Source: Sclerotinia nivalis
Lineage: Eukaryota; Ascomycota; Leotiomycetes; Helotiales; Sclerotiniaceae
Direction: 5' to 3'
Length of the DNA stretch: 64,000 bases
NCBI GenBank assembly: GCA_029531795.1
Contig: JAPEIS010000011.1
Span: forward strand, 1,488,001 to 1,552,000
Position numbers and translations under genes: made by a program. Below, one piece after another: positions 54,703-64,000 of this stretch (its first letter is position 1; each line of letters begins with the position of its first letter). The notes beneath the pieces were generated by a model, which was not told the DNA's origin, ran no database searches, and saw only the letters and a program-made list of their open reading frames with translations.

Positions 54703-56717
54703 TATATTATGAAGAACTTTTCGATTGAATAGTAGATTCTCTTTGAGTTGGCGATTTATAGATTGTAAGATATGATAAAATGCGCAAAGTCGATCCTTTT
54801 TTGTCACTGTTCAAAAGAGTTGTGTACAAATGTCGAAAGCTTCTTACGATAAGAATTTTTGTGCGATTTGATTTTGATAAATTAATTTCTTTGGCGTCGG
54901 AATTTTAATGAGAATTTCTCCGATGAGGCTACGAAAATGCGTTGAGGCGGCTTCTCGCTCGCCGTACCTTATCGCAAGACCACATTATGCAAGGCTGGGT
55001 GATACGATAAGGATTTATGAAGCTGCTTTGATATGATATGAAATGAATTTCTAAACTTCTAAATAGATTCATTCCTACCAGAAATAAGGTCTGGTCTAAT
55101 TCGGCGTAATTAATCTACTTATAACAATGACAGATATACAGTTCACCTCTTCTCGGCCAAACCAACCTCTCAAAACCCCTTCCTTTAGCCCCGAGTATGC
55201 ATTGTGCACCTAGGCATTCCACCTATCCATTCATCACCGCCAAAACCTCACACCGCCTTCACCCATCTCAAGCTTCCTTCTCAAAACTAGAAACCTAGCA
55301 GCATTAAGGTGACATGAATGCATGAATCAAGAAATCAAGTACATACGAAATCTGCAGTCATCATGAAAAAGAAACCTTTACCTGTCTTTACTTACACCAG
55401 CTAACTTGCTATGATTCAAATGTCGGAAACACACATGTTCTGACATGATATAATATAATATAATAAATACAATAACTCAGCTTGTACTTTGTCACAGAGT
55501 AGTAGCTTGCTTGCTTTCATTCACAACCCATCAATCAAAATGTTTCAATCAAATCAGCGCGTGAAAATCCGGCATATCATATCGCGTTTGGAACGCACAA
55601 AGCACGAAGCACGAGCACGAAACGAAAGTGTTCAAGGAGGTTGGAACTGGGTTATGTGTCGCGTGTATGGTGGAGTTGGTATGCGTGGGATGAGATGGGA
55701 TGGGATGGGATAGGATGTGAAGAATTGCTGACTAGGCTTGGGCTCGCGGTTGGTGACGAGGATAAAAGAATGAATGGATGGATGAGAAATGAGAAATGAG
55801 AAATGAGATATAAAAAGTTATGAATGCGTACCCAACATGCGTATATTGTAAGTCTTATAAACAATTTTAAACCTACTCGGTGTACAGTGTACACTGTACA
55901 CTGTACACTCACTTGTATTCCTTTGAAATGGGCTCGAGAGTATTGGAGTTTGAGTTTATGTAAGTCTTACGACCGAGGTAGGTAGATACTAGTATATAGA
56001 AAGTGAGTTGTTAATTTAGTGATATATATATGAAAATGAGCTTTGGTAAACTTACGTACTACTTGAAGAGGAGGTGAAGAATAAAACATGTCTACTTGCC
56101 AGATAATGAAAGAAAGTATAGTATCTAGTACTCGTATATCATCAAAAGTCATTTCTTCAACACTTTTATAAGTGAATGAAATATTTAAAAATAAACCTCA
56201 TCACACAAATTCACTTCTTTTTTCTCAGTACAGAACTTATATTTCTAAACGTCATAATTTCTAAGTACAGTATGGATTTTTGTGAAAATGGCAGAAATGG
56301 TAGAATTCATTCATAATTCATAATTTTTTTTTAAAGCGGCCAATGAACATTTTTAGACTCCAACGCGGGTCGCGTCTGGTCCCGATGGGTCTGGGAACTT
56401 TCTTAACCTCCTCTTCAATCTTCCCGATCCTCCACCTCTAAACCAGAGACCTGGTCGGAGGCCCCATACAAAACCCAGTCTCTTCCTTTTACAATCTTTT
56501 GATTCCCTTTCATAGATTGGCAATTCTTCTATTTCGGTTTCACCAAATCCTTCCTTCCAAAAAACTTCTTTCAGTCCTCGGCATCTCTGAAAATCCTATG
56601 AGCCTCGCGTTAGAATCTCAACTCACCCACCGCGTTTAAGGTCGCGGTCTGAGATATCCACTTTGAAGAAAAATTCCTTTTTACCTTTCATCATTTGTGA
56701 TCAAAAGGACATCTATC
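54703..56717. other. Divergent intergenic region (2.0 kb)
   Basis: Holds promoters of the L1-domain gene and the FHA gene. Short repeats include (ATAAT)n near 55448-55466, GGGATGGGAT near 55688-55712, and alternating TGTACAC words near 55880-55907 that could form hairpins. No gene supported. Confidence 0.6.
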
Positions 56718-58315
56718 ATGATGGACTCTTCACCAAGCAAGATTAACGCTCAACCTACCTTGCCAACCATGGCGGGTACAAAGCGTCCTGCACCAACCTT
56801 ACTTCCACCCTTCGAGCCACTTCCCTCCTCCTCACCGAGTTTACCAGGACGTAACACTAAGAGGATTCGTACTTCCCCATCTGCATTCGAATCGGCTTAT
56901 AAGTATCCCACTCCAATTCCTACCTCCACAACTGGTATCCTTTCATCCTCTCCTCCAGGGGTACACGCTCGGGCCGGCCTCCATCGAACTCGATCCTCCA
57001 TTGAAAGAGCTCCTCTGTCAGCTGTGCCAACAATCACGCTTTCTGAAGATGGAGGGTCTCTTCTCATGGGTAGATCCAGCAACTCCTCCCACTATCAACT
57101 ATCTGCCAATCGTCTCATCTCTCGTGTCCATATCAAAGCTCGATATATTGCTGCAACAATCCCACTCGAGTCGAATAAAATTGAAATTATCTGTTGTGGT
57201 TGGAATGGAGTGAAGTTACATTGTCAAGGTCGAACATGGGAGTTAGCAAAGGGGGATAGTTTCACCTCAGAAACGGAAAATGCTGAGATCATGTTGGATG
57301 TTCAAGATGCAAGGGTCTTGGTTGCCTGGCCACAAGGTGATCATCTTGACTCGGCTGCTCCAACAGAAGTTCCTTCGTGGAGTGAGGATAGTTCTCCTAG
57401 GGGTAAGGTTACTGCCGTTACTGCTCAGGGTGACATTATACATTCCAGTCCAATTCGTCGTGTTGAACGCCCTTCGTCGCCGGTATCACCAACACCTGCT
57501 CGCCCAACCCTCTCGTCTGCCAATTTGGCCAACCTCTTTTCTGATGATGCAGAAAAGACCTTCATTCAAGTATATGAAGATAAAGCAGAGCCCGCTCTAG
57601 TTACTGAGTCTAAAGATCCTGAACCAGCGTACTCACCGACAGTTGCTGCAACATCATTCAATGCATCGTTCCCAGCTAGTCAAGAGAGTGAGTTGAGTGA
57701 GCCAGATGAAGACCCTGATGAAGAAAATGATCCAATTGTCCACTCCTTTGGTCCTTTTGGTGCAAATCTGTCCTCGAGAATGGCCCAATTCACAGCTGGC
57801 CATCCCCCAGAAGCTCGTGGCCGTGATGAACACAAGCCTAAGGCATCTCCTGAGAAACGATCAAGCTCCAGCTCCACTGATGAGGGTGCTGTTACTCCTG
57901 TCATTAACCATGTAGCGAATCAACTTGCCTATTCTCGTCTTCAATCCATGCCATTGTCAACTATCCTCAGAAACCTTCCATCCAACCTTAGAGGTATTAG
58001 TCCCTCAAAACAGGAAAACAAGGGCCTTACAAAGGAAGATCTCCGAAAGATGTTGAATAGGACATCGTTCATAGGCGAAATCCATCGAGAAGGCAAGGAC
58101 GCTGCCGGAAAGCCACTCGAGAGTGAATATTACTACATCCCAGATGAAGATACCGATCAGTCAAGGAAGGAGACAGTCCAGGAAGGATTGAGGAAACCCA
58201 GTTTGAGGAACTGTAGAAAGCAACACAAGGTAAAATACATCCATCGGTTGACCATACGTACATATTTCTAACTCTTCCGCAGCAATATTATTGGAAGCGT
58301 CCACGAACTCCATAA
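56718..58315 (+). CDS. FHA-domain protein related to PLM2/TOS4
   Basis: FHA proteins of this type bind phosphothreonine peptides and act at G1/S and DNA-damage promoters in yeast. Two exons: 56718-58229 and 58283-58315 (53-nt intron), giving 514 aa. The FHA domain (about 105-200) shows GR118-119, the phosphopeptide-binding segment NRLISRVH (S135..H138) and the WNG loop (N163, G164). The rest is disordered, with SP/TP sites, SPIRR and SPEKR patches that would suit CDK control. A conserved C-terminal stretch reads LTKEDLRKMLNRTSFIGEI. The last exon encodes only QYYWKRPRTP. Start at the tandem ATG (MMDSSPSK); a shorter start at M18 (MAGTKRP) is possible. Confidence 0.88.
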
Positions 58316-59767
58316 ATGTGCTGTAGTATGGCTTGAGGTTTCGCTCAAGGAAAGAATCGAATTTCGTGAGTCGCAAATTCTTCACAACTTCAACATCGAT
58401 TCACCAGATGTAAAGATAAACGACTTTCACGACGGTCGTAGCGGAATGGTTGGGTTGCATAATGACCAAAAAACTGTTTGTATACGATGATGGATGGATG
58501 ATATCAGGCTATTTTCAGGTCCCTCATACCCTTTTTATTTGCATAGCGAGGCGTCAGTTAATTATTTCGCGTTTGTATTCTGCTGGTTACATAACTTTCG
58601 AGGCGGCCTTATTCGGTTCAGCACATGGAGAGATAAAAGGAACTTGAAGGCTTTCAGACGAGGTTGTCATGTAGTAAAAACATAGCAAAAAAGCATTTAT
58701 GAAGTTCTTCCCGTTGTCGCAGGTGAATGGCGCAGTTAGAGGAAGTACCAGCATAATGATCTCTGATGAGATGTAATGAAATATGATGATGTCGATGTGG
58801 TAATATGGTTTGCGACAATGAGTGAGAGAGGCACAATAAATATAATTCCAAAAGGTCGCAAGGGTGTTGTGGCAGCGAGTGATAAAAGTGGCGATAAGAA
58901 AATCAAATCTTATCAGTGAATCGTTTCGAATTGTTCCGCAGAATAAGGTTAAGCGACCCCGCATTAGACTAGTACACGTGCCTCCAATTGAACCTGGACT
59001 TCGTACAACCAGGGAGTGAAGTGATGTCAAACTTGTTCTCTAGGGGGAAAGGGCGAAAAGCACATGTTTGAGAAGAGAAGACGACAAGTCATACCACTTT
59101 TACGCTAGGTAATGTATTGATGGGTTTGCATGAAGGGGGAGTTTCTTCCCTCGTATAGGTCTCCTGTTTCTTTTACGCATTTGATTGGATTCGGATTGAT
59201 ATTTGTTTATATGATAGGATAGGTTGGGAAAGAGGGGTAAGGGTGAAGAGTGGTCGTCATTGATAGCATCATTCTTGCCTTATAAGGCCATGATTACATT
59301 CACTCATTGATAGTGAAGACAAAGGGAAACAGGATACGGGTATATGAATTCGATCTTACCTTAGTAGTGGTGAGTGAAATCTCATGATTTTGAAGAGTCG
59401 GTCATACGATTTGTGGGAGGTACTGATGTTGATTGAATATATATTCTTGGGAATTCTTTCCATTCGAAAAGAAAAGAAATTGCAACTACAAGCACCAAAA
59501 CTTAAAAGCTCGAAAATCCATTGCAGTTTCCGTGTTTTCTTCTGCGGGTATTGACGTCATACGAGCAATTAGAATATTGCGGAGAAAGCTATTCCTGCAA
59601 TTTCTCAGTTTCGATCGGTGTCTCGCATTCATCTGCAAATAAAGCCAATTCTTCTTCTGCTCAATTACTTATTGATCAATCTCTCTCGAAAAGCAAGTTG
59701 CAAAAACACTTCCATCTATTCATCTACGTCCTAAACAACTTCAACGCATACCAGAACCTACATCAAA
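58316..59767. other. Intergenic region (1.45 kb)
   Basis: No supported gene. The largest frame (58587-59030, minus, 147 codons) is Ile/Phe/Tyr/His-rich, consistent with chance translation of AT-rich sequence, and lacks any motif. Confidence 0.55.
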
Positions 59768-60115
59768 ATGGCATCCACCACATCCACAGCAACCACGCCA
59801 GCCCAGACCAGTCCTACCTATCACGACGAAGCCTCCCTCCCCCATCACACTAAACCCACCCCCAACACCACAACCTCTCAATCCACCGAAACCGAAGTAT
59901 CCATCCCGGACGGCCGCCGCAATTCTCTCGGCGAACCACTTCAATCCTCAGTCGAAACGTGGAAACCAAATCTTGTCAGAAATCAAAGTTGGAATCAACA
60001 GGATTTGAAGAGATTACATGTCGAAGCGGGATTGAAGAAGGAAGAATGGGATAATGATGTGGGAGTGGCGGCATTGGGATATAGTTATGAGAATGGGGAG
60101 AATAGGAAGATGTAG
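59768..60115 (+). CDS. Hypothetical small hydrophilic protein, 115 aa
   Basis: Family not recognised. The ATG sits in good context (ATCAAAATGG). The first 50 residues are Ser/Thr/Pro-rich and disordered. The second half looks conserved: DGRRNSLGEPLQSSVETWKPNLVRNQSWNQQDLKRLHVEAG, broken here into the RRNS phospho-site-like motif and the RNQSWNQQDLKR motif, a pattern seen in short conserved fungal proteins. No signal peptide, membrane segment or cysteine. Likely soluble; function unknown. Confidence 0.65.
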   Translation: MASTTSTATTPAQTSPTYHDEASLPHHTKPTPNTTTSQSTETEVSIPDGRRNSLGEPLQSSVETWKPNLVRNQSWNQQDLKRLHVEAGLKKEEWDNDVGVAALGYSYENGENRKM

Positions 60116-60767
60116 AGGGGTAAGCGAGGTATGATGGTTGGGTTGGGTTGGATGGTGAATAGAGGGTTGGGACGATGTGAAGGGTTGGAGGGACGTGAAG
60201 CTGGAGAGCATTGAACGGACTGGGATAAATTGATATCACGAGTGGATGAATGAATGGACGGGTAAGGGCACAAAATTAGCTGTTGCTCTGGCGGAATTAA
60301 TTGAAATGACACACGAGGGAGTAAGCCAACAAGCATATTTGCAGTATCGGCAATCGGTTGTTGAGGGAATATTTGCAGTATCGGTCTGAATTGGAGGAAA
60401 ATGAAAAATATAGTATACATCAACAAATACTACTCATCTCTCCTTAATCTTTTCATGTCTGAACAAACCTCGCTTTATCTAAACTCAATATCTACTAGGT
60501 ATATACGTTCTTAGTATCCAACCATGATGAATTTCACCAATGCCCTGCTTCAACATTGTCCATTCATTTCATGCCCCGCCCTAACTAATTCCTCAACTCA
60601 CTGACACTAGCAGCTAAGACCAACAATTCGGGTTCTCATTCAAGTATACCTACGATCCACGAGCACTTTTACCCAACGCCTCTATTGGGCCCGCTGCTAG
60701 ATGCCAGGTCAGACCTTAACTCTCAAGTTCATGGCCACATTTTGAATGACCAGATTATTATGACCGG
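60116..60767. other. Intergenic region
   Basis: 3' flank of the small hypothetical gene. GAGGGAATATTTGCAGTATCGG-like words occur twice near 60338 and 60364. No gene seen. Confidence 0.6.
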
Positions 60768-62335
60768 AAACTCCTCAAATCGACTGCATGCTCTCCCTCA
60801 ACAGAAAGATCGAAAGTCCATAGGAGTCTAATGACAGCGAGATGCATCTTCGTCCATGCAAGAGATTTTCCAAGACAGCTGTTAAATCCAACACTGGAAG
60901 GCTTGCTAGCCGAGAACTGATCGTTGACATACCTTTCCAGTTGCTGGTCTTTTGGTAACTAGAGTTCGGGAAGGAATTCATCCGGATTAGCAAAGATCTT
61001 CTGGAGGCGATCTGTCGCGAATGTACGGATTGATAGACCCGTCTTCTGGAACGTTAGAGTCGGTGAATCTTCCTCTTTGGGATTCGTAAGTACTCACACC
61101 TCCTGGGAGGAATATCTCACTGTAATCATCCTCACCTTCGGGAACTACACGCGGTAGACCGCTAGGAATCGGGTTGCATGATCTCAGGCGCTCGTTGAAC
61201 ACAGCTTCCAGATATAGTGTAGGAGTATCCTGAAGCACAACTATAGTGATATCCTTCTCCTCCGTGAATTTTGTTCTGACGTCATTGCAAAGTCGCTCGA
61301 GGATTCGCTTGTTCTTCTTTTTGGTTGGGTGGTTGAATATACCAGTCATCGCTGTTGCTAAATTTCTGGGCCACCTACGATGATGAAATTGAACGTGGAT
61401 ACGATTTCCGCGTGGGGCATGTGCTCAAAGCTGATATTGTTTCTTATTAAAGAAGTCGTGTAATCTGGGTGATGGATTTTTGTGTCTAAGCGGTGCTTGA
61501 TCACATTTCCGCATTGGCACTATGCTTTTCCTGTTCCTTTATGATGCTTCTAGCGATTGGTTTCCAGAATAGAAAGTCTATCGTGGGCCCGCGGAAATAG
61601 ACATGCCCCTGAGATAGTTGAACAGCGTGCGGACCCAATGATGAGATTCGCCTTCTCGAGGTAGCCGAATGATGCTCCAATACCAGGGCACAAATGATGT
61701 CCATTGTGAAAAAGTTCAACTATTCCGTAATGCTTATTCGAGCACCTTTTATCGAGTTCTCAGACTTCTCGGCAGATTCTCTGATTTTGGAGATCAGCAT
61801 TTCAGCATGAGATTGGATCAGTGGGTGTTGTGTGCGCAGAGCTTCATCGGCGGAAAAATTACTCAACAGCCCTCGAACACGAGCGTGGAACTTAAAGTCA
61901 ATTATCGCAGTGAGATTACCAGCCTGGTTCTTCGGTGCTAGGATAATTAGCAATCGTTGTTCAGTTGACTTTCAGGGGGTATTTCCTGACGGATATACCA
62001 AACCTTGTTTCTTCTAGCGAGCTTGTGGCCTCGATGGAAGGTATGTATGTCGTTCCAAGCTTGCTCGTTGGCACAATGTGATTTTATCTAGCGCGAGGGT
62101 GGTAGATTTCTTCCTAGCTTTCATGGAACTCTTTCACTCGCCTCGCGAGCTGTCCCGTGAAGAGCTATTATATGAGAGGGATCGTGAAGAAGTCCAAAGC
62201 TCAAAGTATGGATATTTCGAGAGAGGGTGGAAATAGACATTGTAATGGCATATCCTGCGGGGCACTTCCATACATCAGTTGTGTGCGGTCTGTCAAATGG
62301 GAGGGTAGATATACCGCCAGCAGGGCAATCAATGC
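60768..62335 (-). pseudogene. Cytochrome P450 pseudogene (full-length, several lesions)
   Basis: Fragments in the correct P450 order run down the minus strand. They are an N-terminal hydrophobic LIALLAVYL and YFHPLSKYP, then TGQLARRVKEFHES (followed by a stop), AWNDIHTFHRGHKLARRNKVWYIRQ (in two parts), LLSNFSADEALRTQHPLIQSHAEM, LNFFTMDII, GASFGYLEKAN, STFNFIIVGGPEI, ATAMTGIFNHPTK (I-helix, frame broken), EAVFNERLR (K-helix ExxR), SGLPRVVPEG, FANPDEFLPE and CLGKSLAW (heme Cys). An intron with intact GTGAGT..CTCTAAC..CCAG signals remains near 61040-61100. Lesions are TAG stops replacing expected Trp at 61722-61720 and 60961-60959, a frameshift near 61675, and a frameshift with stops near 61360. 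The heme loop has lost Phe and Arg (SSVGFNSCLG). It most resembles benzoate/isotrichodermin-hydroxylase-like fungal P450s. Confidence 0.87.
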
Positions 62336-64000
62336 CGGCACAATTTTATTTTCTTCAAGGAAGGTGGTATAAAGCCCTTGTTGGATGAAAGCTGATCAAA
62401 ATCGTTAAGAATAAGAAACAAAATCGCTAAAAATATCTAAAGATATCAACGGGTGAGAGTAAGCAACCATCTTCCAGACGATGTAGCAAGTACGCCTTTC
62501 TTCATCAAACTGTTGGTCCTATACGATGCAGTCATGTTGGTGATTGCAACATCAATCTGCAGTTATTTAGAATGGATCAACCACTCCCTGATTTATGCAT
62601 GTTCGAGGAGGACTGTATGCCGGGTGGCACATCTGTTCCTGACCTGATTGTTCCGAATATTGCTCCGGATACAGTACATGTTGATGATATAGGAAGAGAG
62701 CAAGAGCATGTGATTACTGTGTCAATGGCGTAGCCAGCCAGAGCTTTGACTGTGAAGGTAACTGAATTGTGAAGTATTGATACTGTATCGGAGCAGCCAT
62801 CTTCTTTCACTAAGATCTGCAAGAGCAAAAGCTTGCCACGCAGCAGCATGACTTCAAAATGATATCGAGCAGCTCAGATGGTGGGCAATACTTGTGTGAG
62901 GACGTTCCCAGAGTCGTATTATCGGGCGTCGCTGCGTGAAATATGCCTATGCGATGGAACGTGCAGCTACTGCATCCGATCCTGTGTAAGAAGATTAACT
63001 CGTTCGCAATACTGATCTATCAATACCATTTGCTCTTCGGCTTTCAGAATAGTATGATCCTCGACCGTGTCCGATATGATGACTTGGCGAACGGAGATGG
63101 AACCCTGGTCAGGGTATTTTTCCTCGATCTGGAAATCACGCGTCTCTTTGAAGTCTACTCTAGAATTCACTTTTCTCTGACCTCGTAATGCTCTGAATCC
63201 CACTTTACAACACGAAAGTTGAATAAAGGTTGTGATCGTCAGAGCGGTGCGACCGGCCGGAAGGGATAGGAAACTTACACTTCCCATCTATCTAGGCATG
63301 CCCAACACCTTAGAGGTGCGATTAGGGTGAATCTGAGTACCGAGACACTTCTTTTAGCACTCCATGGCAGACTGCTCTTCTCAGTTCTAGACACAGTCTT
63401 GCACGATACAAATGGAGTCAATCCAAAGGTAATTAATAAGAATATACAATATGAGATGGGTGGATGATGGAGTTGTTTGGGTAGAACCACCCGATCGCCG
63501 CTTAGACACCTATTTTCTAGCTCGAGTCTAAAGAAGCAAGACCGCCACGACAGTAGAGCGGTATAGGCAGGATCTGTATTGTTTCTTTTTCATTGATAAT
63601 TGGTGCATTACTTGTAGGCGCCTGGCCAATGGAGCATCATTCGAGAGTAGAGCCCGGGACTTGACGCACATATGGTGTCGAATGTTACGACACAAGTCAG
63701 TAGAGCTCATATTTGAGGATAAAAATATGGTGATTATGACGCTTGCGAGCTTCGTGGGTCAGGTTGAAGACGGTTGAACGATAGTATCAAACATTGTAAG
63801 ATAGGAAGATCAATGGCAAATTTCCAAAGATTGGATAGAAAGTAGTCCCCCGACACATAATCCTCCTTTCTAAAATAGAAGGGCGGAACATCCAATATCC
63901 TCGAAAGCCCACAAGTAGAAATGATTAGAGAAACGGCGTCTAAACATTCCCAATGAAAGTACAAAGCTACAAATAACAGTGCGCTAGACGGCACCATCAA
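62336..64000. other. Unassigned, possibly decayed accessory sequence
   Basis: No intact gene recognised. Frames of 60-106 codons occur on both strands (for example minus 62967-63287 and 63734-64000, the latter open to the window edge; plus 62572-62733 reading MDQPLPDLCMFEEDC). None shows a known motif or can be joined convincingly. Adjacent to a P450 pseudogene, this may be further gene debris. Confidence 0.4.

Noticed and set aside
58587..59030. 147-codon minus frame as a gene
   Set aside because: Low-complexity Ile/His/Tyr composition, no domain, and located in a 3'-flank region.

Overview
The window is nuclear DNA of a filamentous ascomycete. Introns are short (about 47-60 nt, GT..AG, often with a CTAAC/CTGAC-like branch site), genes lie on both strands with no operons, spacers are AT-rich and full of microsatellites, and the conserved proteins are of the fungal type (fungal MAD1, a two-BIR BIR1, SYP1, BLI-3, TMEM33/POM33). 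Codon use and AT content resemble Leotiomycetes such as Botrytis or Sclerotinia, but that placement is an impression, not a demonstrated result. No tRNA, rRNA, CRISPR array or intact transposon was seen.

Layout, left to right: the 3' part of the checkpoint gene MAD1 (+); a decayed inverted duplication; BIR1 (-); a Gly/Ser/Asp-rich repeat protein (-); the endocytic F-BAR gene SYP1 (-); a CAK-type kinase (+); a small secreted 8-cysteine protein (-); two unrecognised nuclear-style proteins (-), the second carrying an apparent one-base frameshift; listerin LTN1 (+); a 1018-aa probable mitochondrial protein with seven EPDGK repeats (+); SAGA subunit SPT3 (+); BLI-3 (-); a membrane-anchored sulfotransferase-fold protein (-); a cupin (+); a BTB-like protein (-); a POM33/TMEM33 protein (-); the CTD-kinase cyclin CTK2 (-); palmitoyl-protein thioesterase (+); an L1-domain ribosome biogenesis factor (-); a PLM2/TOS4-like FHA protein (+); a 115-aa hypothetical protein (+); a multiply broken cytochrome P450 pseudogene (-); and about 1.7 kb of unassigned sequence.

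The genes do not form one pathway. Several concern cell division and transcription (MAD1, BIR1, the CAK-like kinase, SPT3, CTK2, the FHA protein), but this is ordinary core-genome content and not a cluster. The right end changes character: the P450 is pseudogenised and no intact gene follows, as expected of a decayed accessory locus.

I found no clear new defence or mobile system. The most interesting items are a 66-bp in-frame tandem duplication in BLI-3 that carries the intron's 3' splice site with it, giving two acceptors 66 nt apart; the EPDGK-repeat mitochondrial protein; the frameshifted but otherwise coherent gene at 21685-23144; and a P450 pseudogene with two tryptophan-to-amber changes.
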